From Prolixibacteraceae bacterium (GTDB lineage: Bacteria; Bacteroidota; Bacteroidia; Bacteroidales; Prolixibacteraceae): a DNA stretch of 64,000 bases. The stretch is from assembly GCA_019856515.1 (NCBI GenBank), contig CP082230.1, positions 3,286,001 to 3,350,000 on the forward strand, read 5' to 3'. Under the pieces are notes generated by a model, which was not told the origin of the DNA, searched no databases, and was given only the letters and a program-made list of their open reading frames with translations. Made by a program: the position numbers and the translations under genes. Below, piece after piece: positions 17,521 through 25,027 of this stretch; position 1 is the first letter of the stretch; each line of letters starts with the position of its first letter.

Positions 17521-18609
17521 TTATTTGTCAATAAATTCTGTTTGTTGTCTTACTGAATCTTCATGGATTAATTGAAATAGAATCTTCACAAAAGTCTCGT
17601 CCACGCCAAGCTTGTTTGCTAGGTTTGTTCTATCATTCATCATTTGTGTCCAACGATCTATTTGTAATGCAGTCACATTGTTGTCTTTCTTATAGCTTCC
17701 GATCTGTGCAACAATCTTATTTCTAGAAGATAACAACTCCATAATTTCATGATCCATTGCATCTATTCGATTTCTTAGCTCGTCTAGTTTATTGTCAAAA
17801 CTAGGATTATCAATATGTAGATTTCTCAATACGAGCTTATCTAGCATTAGACCAAGATCGATAGGTGTCAACTGTTGAGCTGCATCACTAAGTGCACAAC
17901 TAGGGTCTCTGTGTGACTCTACCATTAAACCATCGATACCCATATCGAAAGCCTTTTGGCTTATTTCATGAAGCAACTCTCTTTTTCCTGCAATGTGGCT
18001 TGGATCACAAATAACTGGAAGGTTTGGAACAAGTCTTTTAAGCTCTATCAAAGTCTTCCATCTAGGATAGTTACGATATTTTGTTTCTTGGAATGGTGTA
18101 AAACCTCGGTGAATTGCAACTAAATTCCTAATTCCAGCTTGGTGTAGTCGTTCAACAGCACCAATCCATAGTTGAACATCAGGGTTAACCGGATTTTTAA
18201 CCATTACAGTCGCATCAGTACCTTTAAGAACATCTGCAATCTCTTGAACAACAAATGGACTTGCTGTAGATCTTGCTCCAATCCATAATACATCAATTCC
18301 TGCTTTTAGACAAGCTTCAGTGTGTTGTGCATTTGCTACCTCTGTACCGACTTTAAGCCCAGTTTCTTCTTTTACTTTCTTTAGCCACTCTAAGCCAATC
18401 TCACCTACTCCTTCGAATGATCCTGGTCTTGTTCTTGGCTTCCATACACCACCTCGATATACATGTACACGTGGATCTTTTGCAAGCTGTCTTGCTGTAT
18501 CTAATGTCTGTTCTTCTGTTTCAAGGCTACAAGGTCCTGCGACCAAAAGAGGGTACTTTTCATCTTGTGTCCAATGTGATATTGGACGAATATTTAATTC
18601 GGTTACCAT
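17521..18609 (-). CDS. bifunctional 3-deoxy-7-phosphoheptulonate synthase / chorismate mutase
   Basis: 362-aa fusion of an N-terminal KDO8P-synthase-like (type I beta) DAHP synthase (residues 1 to about 255; VAGPCSLE, YRGGVWKPRTRPGSF, IGARSTASP, CDPSHIAGKR) with a C-terminal AroQ-type chorismate mutase (about 268-350; LRNRIDAMDHEIMELLSSR, KIVAQIGSYK). It therefore provides the first step of the shikimate pathway and the branch-point step to prephenate. This domain order is common in Bacteroidota. The start codon is 2 nt after the tyrA stop, so the genes are translationally linked and share the attenuator upstream of tyrA. Confidence 0.93.
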   Translation of the reverse strand: MVTELNIRPISHWTQDEKYPLLVAGPCSLETEEQTLDTARQLAKDPRVHVYRGGVWKPRTRPGSFEGVGEIGLEWLKKVKEETGLKVGTEVANAQHTEACLKAGIDVLWIGARSTASPFVVQEIADVLKGTDATVMVKNPVNPDVQLWIGAVERLHQAGIRNLVAIHRGFTPFQETKYRNYPRWKTLIELKRLVPNLPVICDPSHIAGKRELLHEISQKAFDMGIDGLMVESHRDPSCALSDAAQQLTPIDLGLMLDKLVLRNLHIDNPSFDNKLDELRNRIDAMDHEIMELLSSRNKIVAQIGSYKKDNNVTALQIDRWTQMMNDRTNLANKLGVDETFVKILFQLIHEDSVRQQTEFIDK

Positions 18610-18611
18610 AA

Positions 18612-19523
18612 CTAGTTATTTCGGGTATATAATTTGATTATTTTTTGCTCATTTTTAATTAATTGAGGGTTGTGATTATCTAAAACCGCTCGAATTTTAT
18701 TTGCATTCTCGATATCCTTATACATAGATGAAGGATCATCTTCTGCTATGTTATCTCTGAAGCTTTGTAAGTGTCTGATATATACATCCATTGCTTCAAG
18801 AACAGACTTTTTATTCTGACTAAATATTGGTGCCCACATTTCAGGGGAACTCTTTGCTAGTCTCACTGCCGATCTAAAACCACCTGATGCTAAATCGAAA
18901 ATGATCTCTTTATTCTCTTTGGATAGTACTGCATTAGCCAAAGCATAAGATGCAGCATGGGGCAGGTGTGAAACAAATGCCGTGCTGTGGTCTTGCTCTT
19001 CAGAACTCATATATGCTATAGACATTCCTAAATATTGAAGCATTTTTTCAACTAAGGCCAAGTGTTGAACACTAGAGTCTTGGTGATCACATATAATCGC
19101 AATCTTATTCTCAAATAAGCCTTCTAATGCAGCTTCTGGTCCACTATTTTCAGTTCCTGACATTGGATGTGCTGCAACATAATTAGATCTCTTAGGATGC
19201 TTCTTAACACGATCTACAATCATTTGCTTCGTAGAACCCATGTCTGTCACTGTAGTAGTTTCTTTGATATGGTTAAGGACTTCGGGAAGAATAACCAAAG
19301 TGTGATCAACAGGAATGGCAATGATAACCAAGTCGCTATTTTGTACCCCCTCCTCTAAAGATGCAATTTGATCTATAATTCCTAAGTCTAATGCTTTCTG
19401 TGCATTAGAATCAGAGCTATCGATTCCGACAATATGTCTGCAAAAACCTTTCTGTCTTAGATCTTTAGCGATAGATCCTCCGATTAAACCTAAACCTATA
19501 ATACTTACTTGCATAGAATGCAT
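18612..19523 (-). CDS. tyrA: prephenate dehydrogenase
   Basis: 303-aa NAD(P)-dependent enzyme converting prephenate to 4-hydroxyphenylpyruvate for tyrosine synthesis. The Rossmann fingerprint VSIIGLGLIGGSIAKDL is at the N-terminus. The catalytic block is visible as AAHPMSGTENSGPEAA (about residues 118-133) and AFVSHLPHAASYAL (about 182-195). The start may be 19523 or the ATG at 19514. No ACT domain is seen, so direct feedback control by tyrosine is not obvious. An aromatic leader peptide and terminator precede it; the DAHP synthase/chorismate mutase gene follows after 2 nt. Confidence 0.92.
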   Translation of the reverse strand: MHSMQVSIIGLGLIGGSIAKDLRQKGFCRHIVGIDSSDSNAQKALDLGIIDQIASLEEGVQNSDLVIIAIPVDHTLVILPEVLNHIKETTTVTDMGSTKQMIVDRVKKHPKRSNYVAAHPMSGTENSGPEAALEGLFENKIAIICDHQDSSVQHLALVEKMLQYLGMSIAYMSSEEQDHSTAFVSHLPHAASYALANAVLSKENKEIIFDLASGGFRSAVRLAKSSPEMWAPIFSQNKKSVLEAMDVYIRHLQSFRDNIAEDDPSSMYKDIENANKIRAVLDNHNPQLIKNEQKIIKLYTRNN

Positions 19524-19599
19524 ATTTATCTGTAGTACTCTCTTTTGGTAAAATAGACCTACTACATTGTTTTAATATTTATTACGAACGATGAGATAC

Positions 19600-19629
19600 A
19601 AAAAAAGGCCCTCTTTTTGAGGACCTTCT
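19600..19629 (-). terminator. leader terminator (attenuator hairpin) upstream of tyrA-aroG
   Basis: On the minus strand AAGGTCCTC, loop AAAAA, GAGGGCCTT (9 bp, one G-U) is followed by seven T. It lies 36 nt after the leader-peptide stop and about 77 nt before tyrA. A GGGAUC just after the leader stop could pair with GGUCCU of the terminator arm (6 pairs, two wobble) as an antiterminator; this pairing is a suggestion only. Confidence 0.85.
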
Positions 19630-19665
19630 ATTTATATTTTGACAATACAAATCTACCCGATCCCG

Positions 19666-19722
19666 TTAGTTGGAGCCGTAATAGTAAAACCAAAAGTAAA
19701 ATGTACTGTTCTGTAGAATCAT
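19666..19722 (-). CDS. aromatic amino acid leader peptide (transcription attenuation)
   Basis: 18-codon open frame on the minus strand reading M-I-L-Q-N-S-T-F-Y-F-W-F-Y-Y-Y-G-S-N-stop: eight consecutive aromatic codons (3 Phe, 4 Tyr, 1 Trp). The stop is 36 nt upstream of a perfect-looking terminator that precedes tyrA-aroG/CM. This is the arrangement of classical ribosome-mediated attenuation (as in pheL or trpL of enterobacteria): stalling when Phe, Tyr or Trp tRNA is uncharged would favour an antiterminator and allow tyrA-aroG expression. An A-rich stretch precedes the ATG, as is typical for Bacteroidota translation starts. I infer its role from composition and position; nothing else in the region explains the codon run. 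Confidence 0.9.
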   Translation of the reverse strand: MILQNSTFYFWFYYYGSN

Positions 19723-19750
19723 TCTATTATTTTTTTAAATGCTTACCCCA

Positions 19751-19758
19751 CAAATATA
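19751..19758 (-). promoter_or_regulatory. candidate -7 element for the leader-tyrA-aroG transcript
   Basis: On the minus strand TATATTTG fits TAnnTTTG and lies about 30 nt upstream of the leader ATG. No clear -33 TTTG is found at the usual spacing. Confidence 0.45.
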
Positions 19759-19812
19759 TGAAATAAATCAATATTTGGTGACGATTCTTAAATTGTTAAC
19801 ATTAAATTGATT

Positions 19813-20757
19813 TTATCTATACTTTTCGTCAGAGTCTTCCATCATCGAAATATAGCTGTCATATCTAGTATATGCAATGTCTCCATTCTCTACAGCTTCT
19901 TTCACCGCACACCTTGGTTCGTGTTGATGACTACAGTTGTTAAACTGGCACTCATTCGAATGCTGGAATATTTCAGGGAAGTAATGAGATAACTCTTTTT
20001 TGTCAATATCTGTAATACCAAAACCACGTACACCAGGTGTGTCAATGATATAACCACCATTTTTCATCTCATGCATTTCGGCAAAAGTCGTGGTATGTTT
20101 TCCTTGTTGGTGCACTTCAGATATCTCTGCTGTTTTAATGTCTAAACCTGGTTCAAGCTTATTAATAATGGTCGATTTACCCACACCCGAATGTCCCGAA
20201 AGAACATTAATCTTTCCTGCCATTTTATTCCTTAGCTTATCGATATTAAAATCTTTTTCTGCGGATACTTGAAAACATTCATAACCAGCTCCTTCGTAAA
20301 TGTGTAGATAATCTTCAAGGATTTCATAGTCCTCTTCATTATAGATGTCTAACTTGTTAAATACAAGTCTTACTGGAATCCTATAAGCCTCTGCAGATAC
20401 TAGAAAACGATCAATAAATCCTGTCAACGTCCTTGGGTGTGATATGGTAACAATTAAAAATGCCTGATCCACATTTGCAGCAATAATCTGACTCTGTTTG
20501 GATAGATTTGATGATTTACGAATGATATAATTCTTTCGTGGCTCTATCTTTTTAATTAAGCCAACAGGCTCTTCATTTTTATCTGTAGAATTTACCACTA
20601 GATCAAAATAAACCATATCACCCACAGATATAGGATTGGTAGTTCGAATGCCTTTCGTTCGAAATTTCCCCTTTATTTTGCACAAGTGTAGTTGTCCTTC
20701 ATCGTCTTTTACTGTATACCAACTACCTGTTGATTTAATGACCAATCCTTTTGTCAT
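19813..20757 (-). CDS. rsgA: ribosome small subunit-dependent GTPase A
   Basis: 314-aa circularly permuted GTPase that acts in late 30S maturation. An N-terminal OB fold (about residues 1-75) is followed by the G domain in permuted order: G4 NKLD (in VFNKLDIYN), G1 GHSGVGKST, G3 DTPGVRGFG. The C-terminal zinc knuckle has CQFNNCSHQHEPRC. The ATG at 20757 is chosen; the frame continues upstream to 20850 without family similarity. It is separated from the leader of tyrA by about 55 nt, so the tyrA leader may also receive read-through from rsgA, whose own terminator I do not see. Confidence 0.94.
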   Translation of the reverse strand: MTKGLVIKSTGSWYTVKDDEGQLHLCKIKGKFRTKGIRTTNPISVGDMVYFDLVVNSTDKNEEPVGLIKKIEPRKNYIIRKSSNLSKQSQIIAANVDQAFLIVTISHPRTLTGFIDRFLVSAEAYRIPVRLVFNKLDIYNEEDYEILEDYLHIYEGAGYECFQVSAEKDFNIDKLRNKMAGKINVLSGHSGVGKSTIINKLEPGLDIKTAEISEVHQQGKHTTTFAEMHEMKNGGYIIDTPGVRGFGITDIDKKELSHYFPEIFQHSNECQFNNCSHQHEPRCAVKEAVENGDIAYTRYDSYISMMEDSDEKYR

Positions 20758-21131
20758 ATAAGTGATATTTCTATATTGTTTTTGATTATTTTGGTTCAAA
20801 GTAACAAAAAAACATTCAATGATAGATTCTAATAGTTGGGTTATTCTCAATATAATAGTACCTTGACTCTGCTTTTTGTCTAATTTATATCCTACTCTAT
20901 CTAAACCATGTTAGGTCGTAATATGTTCTATTTTTAACTCTATTATGAATCTTTATTGAGATGCAAACTGTTAAAGTAAACCTAAATCATTATAGTAAGA
21001 ATAGTTTATGCTTTTATTTAGAGCTTGTTTGCCTATTTTTGTTTGTCGATAGAATGGAGAATATCATATAATTAGCTTTTATTTATTAGTGCTGAAAAAA
21101 ATAATAAATACAATAAAAACACTTTCCATAG
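20758..21131. other. divergent intergenic region rsgA / ctpA
   Basis: About 370 nt, AT-rich, upstream of both flanking genes. I see no gene, hairpin or repeat. Promoters for both genes must lie here, but no complete TTTG-N(19-21)-TAnnTTTG pair is convincing. Confidence 0.5.
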
Positions 21132-22817
21132 ATGAAAAAAAAGTATACAAAAATTGTAGTGTCCTTTGTCATATTAGGGACGTTAATGGTTGGACTGCTT
21201 AGTTTTAATCGAGATAGTAAGAATTTTACTATTGCGAAGAATTTAGATATCTATTACTCGTTGTTTAGAGAACTGAACCTGTTTTACGTTGATAGTATTT
21301 CACCAGATAAGATTGTCAAGACAAGTATCGATAAGATGCTTGAAACACTAGATCCATACACGGTCTATATTCCTGAACAGGATATGGATGATTTTGAATT
21401 TATGACCACTGGTGAATATGGTGGTATAGGTGCTGTTATTAGTAAGCATGATAGTTTGGTAGTTGTGGCAGAGCCATATGAAGGTTTTCCAGCCCAAAAG
21501 ACAGGTCTGAAAGCTGGTGATGTTTTCGTTGAAATAGATGGTGTAAAAATACAAGGATTAAAAAAAGTTGAAGAGGTTAGTAACCTTCTAAAAGGTACCG
21601 TAGGTGAGGAAGTTAAGATTAAGGTTAGCCGTTTTGGTGAAAAGAAGCCTCTTACTTTCAAAGTGAAAAGAGAAAAGATTCATGTGGATGCGGTTCCTTA
21701 TTATGGAATGTTAAATGATGAAGTGGGGTATGTTCGATTAAAAAGCTTTACCCTTAATTGTGGTGATGATGTGAAACGTGCCATTCTTGAATTAAAAGAG
21801 AAACATCACGCGAAAAAGCTAGTGTTTGACCTTCGCTCAAATCCTGGAGGTCTTCTTATTGAAGCCGTGAAAATTGCAAACTTGTTTGTCAATAAAGGAG
21901 AAGAGATCGTAAGTACTAAAGGAAAAGTATCTACTTGGGATAAGGTTTATAAAGCACCTGTAGCTCCTCTCGACACATTAATGCCACTTGTAGTGTTGGT
22001 GAATAGAGGATCAGCTTCGGCTTCGGAGATTGTTACTGGTGCTATTCAAGATTTGGATAGAGGTGTTGTTATAGGTAATCGAACATTTGGTAAAGGTCTT
22101 GTTCAAACAACACGTGATTTAAGCTACAACTCTAAATTAAAGGTGACTACAGCGAAATATTATATCCCTTCAGGAAGATGTATTCAAGCTTTAGATTATT
22201 CTCATCGAAATGATGATGGTAGTGTAGGAACTATTCCTGACTCATTAATTACTGAGTTCAACACTAGGGGTGGACGTAAGGTATATGATGGTGGTGGTAT
22301 TACTCCTGATCTTGAGATCAAGCCTGAATATTTCAGTAGCATTTCAATAAATTTAATTCGAGAGTTTATGATCTTTGACTATGCAACTAAATTTGTTGCT
22401 GAGCACAAAGAGATACCTTCTGTTCAAGACTTTGAGATTACAGACGATATTTATAATGATTTCGTAAGCTATGTAACCAAGCATGACTTTACATATGAGA
22501 GTGTGAGTGAAAAATTACTTGAAAGGGTGGTTGCAAAAGCTAAGAAGGAGAAGTACTATGATCTTTCGAAAGATGACTTTGATGCATTGAAGAAGAAACT
22601 TGCTCCAAACCTAGAGAAAGATATTAAAGCTTTTAAACCTGAGATTTGTGACCTTCTTAAAGGTGAATTGATCGTAAGATATTATTATCAAAAGGGGCAG
22701 ATTAAATCGGCATTAAAAGATGATATAGAGATCAAAAAAGCTAAGGAACTTCTTGCAAATATGGATGAATATAAAGAATACCTTGAAGCTGGCCGTGTAA
22801 TCAAACACGAAGACTAG
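21132..22817 (+). CDS. ctpA: S41 family C-terminal processing peptidase
   Basis: 561-aa periplasmic serine protease of the CtpA/Prc type, anchored by one N-terminal segment (residues about 8-25). In order: an N-terminal helical part, a PDZ domain (about 85-165; GGIGAVI, AQKTGLKAGDVFVEIDG) and the S41 catalytic domain. The nucleophile is in NRGSASASEIVTGAI (Ser near residue 300) and the general-base lysine in RTFGKGLVQT. A C-terminal helical extension of about 170 residues is typical for Bacteroidota. Likely substrates are cell-wall or envelope proteins; the specific ones are unknown. A bidirectional terminator follows. Confidence 0.93.
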   Translation: MKKKYTKIVVSFVILGTLMVGLLSFNRDSKNFTIAKNLDIYYSLFRELNLFYVDSISPDKIVKTSIDKMLETLDPYTVYIPEQDMDDFEFMTTGEYGGIGAVISKHDSLVVVAEPYEGFPAQKTGLKAGDVFVEIDGVKIQGLKKVEEVSNLLKGTVGEEVKIKVSRFGEKKPLTFKVKREKIHVDAVPYYGMLNDEVGYVRLKSFTLNCGDDVKRAILELKEKHHAKKLVFDLRSNPGGLLIEAVKIANLFVNKGEEIVSTKGKVSTWDKVYKAPVAPLDTLMPLVVLVNRGSASASEIVTGAIQDLDRGVVIGNRTFGKGLVQTTRDLSYNSKLKVTTAKYYIPSGRCIQALDYSHRNDDGSVGTIPDSLITEFNTRGGRKVYDGGGITPDLEIKPEYFSSISINLIREFMIFDYATKFVAEHKEIPSVQDFEITDDIYNDFVSYVTKHDFTYESVSEKLLERVVAKAKKEKYYDLSKDDFDALKKKLAPNLEKDIKAFKPEICDLLKGELIVRYYYQKGQIKSALKDDIEIKKAKELLANMDEYKEYLEAGRVIKHED

Positions 22818-22832
22818 TTTGGTATATCTAAC

Positions 22833-22878
22833 TTACATAAAAGGCAGTTTCAAACTAATGAAACTGCCTTTTATGTAA
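22833..22878. terminator. bidirectional terminator, 20-bp perfect stem
   Basis: 22833-22852 is the exact reverse complement of 22859-22878 (6-nt loop AACTAA). The arms begin with A-rich and end with T-rich sequence (AAAAGGCAGTTT / AAACTGCCTTTT), so it can terminate ctpA and the convergent gene. Confidence 0.8.
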
Positions 22879-22886
22879 TATTGTTA

Positions 22887-23381
22887 TTAAAAAAGAGTTG
22901 GATTTAAAAAGATTACTGATAAAACAATTATCATGAATAGTAAAATAATTCCAAAAAACTCCCACATGCCAACGTTTGCACTATGATAGAATTTTTCAAG
23001 ACGTTTTTTAATAATCTCTTGATGAATTTTTGTTGCAATAACCTCAAAGTTAGCGTCGTTAATAATGTATGCTTCATCGGCTCCAATTTTTACTCCCTTT
23101 TCAGCATACAGTTTATCTTTTTCAGAACAACAAAAGTAGTATTTAGTGTGTGGACACATTTTTTTTGTCTCATAAAGTAATGTATACCCACCCGTCCTAT
23201 CTTCTGTTTTATCTTGAATGATGATGTCTGGTTTGCTGTCTAATTCTGACAAACAATCTACCTCTTTTTCAAACCATTTAATGTTTTGATCTCCGAGCTT
23301 TTTAAACATCTTTTTAAGTTTCTCTCTCGTAGATTTATCTTCTTCTAGAAAAAAAATAATTGGTATTGTTGAAGCTTCCAT
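22887..23381 (-). CDS. receiver-like domain protein with C-terminal membrane anchor
   Basis: 164 aa. The first about 125 residues resemble a CheY-type receiver: an acidic pair after the first strand (FFLEEDK), a candidate phospho-acceptor Asp in IIIQDKT, and a GADEAYI segment near the place of the conserved lysine. The conserved Lys itself is not evident, so phosphorylation is uncertain. The C-terminus (about 140-160) is one hydrophobic helix (FFGIILLFMIIVLSVIFL). There is no output domain and no kinase gene nearby. The start is set at the ATG 23381; a longer frame to 23471 overlaps the upstream HAD gene. A membrane-tethered receiver is unusual. Confidence 0.6.
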   Translation of the reverse strand: MEASTIPIIFFLEEDKSTREKLKKMFKKLGDQNIKWFEKEVDCLSELDSKPDIIIQDKTEDRTGGYTLLYETKKMCPHTKYYFCCSEKDKLYAEKGVKIGADEAYIINDANFEVIATKIHQEIIKKRLEKFYHSANVGMWEFFGIILLFMIIVLSVIFLNPTLF

Positions 23382-23430
23382 ACTGAGTTGGCTTTTGGGC
23401 TTCGAATCCTTATTACATTCACCTTGTTGC

Positions 23431-24102
23431 CTAGTGGATATAATCTCTGAGCATTTGAAGCAGTTCTTCACTGTCTTTACAGACCCTATTAGCTCCTGCT
23501 TCTTCTAAAACTTTATCATCCAAAATCCCCGTGTTAATAGCGATGGTAAATATATTAGCAGCCTTTGCTGCTTCTACACCTAGTGGGGCATTCTCGATTA
23601 CAATAGCTTCTTCTGCAGTAATATCTACTCGGTCTAATGCTTTTACATATGGTTCGGGATGAGGCTTACCATTCTTTACATCTAAACCGGTGATAATGTT
23701 CTCTTCTATAACAATTTTGTCGTAAAATTGTTGCAACTTATTGATAATGTTCCTTTGTCCAGATCCTGTTACAACACCTATTTTAATTCCCTTTGAATAG
23801 AGGAATTCTAATACTTTAGGCATTCCTATTATTTCTACAACAGGAGGGAAGCGCTTCATAATCTCTTTTTTCCTTTCATATAACTTATGTGTGTACTCCT
23901 TACTAGGTGTACTACCTTTCGTTTTATGATACACCGTTTCAATCATACTAATACCTGTTCTTCCCTCATTTAAGTAGGCATCTTCTGCATCGAAAGGAAT
24001 ATTCTCTTCATTGAAAAGTTGGCTCCATGCAGCCTCATGTAGTGGCATTGTATCTAATAAAACACCATCCATATCAAATAATACAGCGCTTATTTTCTTC
24101 AT
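23431..24102 (-). CDS. HAD-superfamily phosphatase/phosphomutase (beta-phosphoglucomutase-like)
   Basis: 223-aa HAD hydrolase. Motif I is VLFDMDGVLLDT (residues about 6-17) with the nucleophilic Asp and the +2 Asp. The helical cap follows (PLHEAAWSQLF), then motif II VVTGSGQ, the motif III lysine in NGKPHPEPYVKA, and motif IV IVIENAPLGVEAAKAA. The cap type resembles beta-phosphoglucomutase and sugar-phosphate phosphatases; the substrate cannot be specified. The ATG at 24102 is preferred over 24126. The gene lies 49 nt upstream of the receiver-like gene on the same strand. Confidence 0.88.
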   Translation of the reverse strand: MKKISAVLFDMDGVLLDTMPLHEAAWSQLFNEENIPFDAEDAYLNEGRTGISMIETVYHKTKGSTPSKEYTHKLYERKKEIMKRFPPVVEIIGMPKVLEFLYSKGIKIGVVTGSGQRNIINKLQQFYDKIVIEENIITGLDVKNGKPHPEPYVKALDRVDITAEEAIVIENAPLGVEAAKAANIFTIAINTGILDDKVLEEAGANRVCKDSEELLQMLRDYIH

Positions 24103-24501
24103 TATTTTGCGATTGTTATTCTTCACGAAGGTAACGAATTATTGCCACTAACTAATTAGATATGAATTGTTGCAATCGATGGCATGTGTAAATCTACATA
24201 AATGTATGTGTTTTATAACACAATACAAATCTTTTAAATGAATTGTATATATTACATTCTATGTAACTAGTAGTATTACAGTTTGTTGTGAGAGTGTTTA
24301 TTATATAATCTACATAAATGTAACCAGTTTATGTGTTTGCTACATTTATGTAGATTATTGTTGTCTAAAATGATGTGCCATAAATGTTGTTTCTGTATGT
24401 CACTGATAACCAGTATTATTATTCTTTGGTGATATTTTTTGGCACGCTTATGGTAATACTACTAATCGAATTTTAATTATTTCTGTAAATCTTTTTGTGT
24501 T
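24103..24501. repeat. intergenic region with three copies of a 16-nt motif
   Basis: AATCTACATAAATGTA occurs at 24191-24206 and 24307-24322 in direct orientation and at 24341-24356 inverted. The second and third form an inverted repeat of 18-bp arms (24305-24322 / 24341-24358) with an 18-nt loop containing ATGTGTTT; the first copy is also followed by TATGTGTTT. The region lies between the divergent HAD gene and the secreted-protein gene at 24502. It may be an operator set or a hairpin; no gene is seen. Confidence 0.7.
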
Positions 24502-24885
24502 ATGAACAAACTACTTACTTTATTAGCAATCGTATTTATCACTTCTACTCTTAGTGTATCAGCAGCAGATACAGATAACTCTACTGATAGCCTTGGGAAG
24601 ATTGTAAACATTGAATTCGCAGATGCGTCTGCATTGAACAACAGTTCAAATCAACCTATGCTTTTTATTAAAGATGGGAAACTTTTTGTTAGTTATGTAA
24701 ATAAAACGAGTGACGATATTGAAATTACTTTCAATAAAGAAGCTAAAGTTTTATATCGAGTAAATTTGGGGTCTAAAACGGCAATCTCTCAAGCTTTCGC
24801 GTTATCTGGAATCAAGGATGGTGCTTCACTAAATGTTATTGTAAATTCTGGTTCTAAAACGTATAAGTATGATTTGCAAAAGTAA
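24502..24885 (+). CDS. small secreted hypothetical protein
   Basis: 127 aa. The signal peptide is clear (MNKLLTLLAIVFITSTLSVSA, cleavage after about residue 21). The mature part of about 105 residues alternates short beta strands and ends SKTYKYDLQK, resembling a small Ig-like or T9SS-tail-like beta fold, but I cannot assign a family. Two terminators follow. The three-copy 16-nt motif upstream may control it. Confidence 0.7.
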   Translation: MNKLLTLLAIVFITSTLSVSAADTDNSTDSLGKIVNIEFADASALNNSSNQPMLFIKDGKLFVSYVNKTSDDIEITFNKEAKVLYRVNLGSKTAISQAFALSGIKDGASLNVIVNSGSKTYKYDLQK

Positions 24886-24927
24886 GTGGTTTGCTTTTTT
24901 TCTAAAAAAAGCATCAGGTTTCTTCAT

Positions 24928-24964
24928 AACGTTACATCTTTGTTAGAAAGGATGTAACGTTTTC
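24928..24964 (+). terminator. terminator after the 24502 gene
   Basis: AACGTTACATC (24928-24938) pairs exactly with GATGTAACGTT (24951-24961), followed by TTT. Confidence 0.65.
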
Positions 24965-24987
24965 GTGTTCATAACAAAATATTTTGT

Positions 24988-25027
24988 CCCCTATTTATTC
25001 TATCAGAAATAAATAGGGGATTTTTTA
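24988..25027 (+). terminator. second terminator-like hairpin
   Basis: CCCCTATTTATT (24988-24999) pairs exactly with AATAAATAGGGG (25008-25019), followed by ATTTTTT. Confidence 0.7.
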
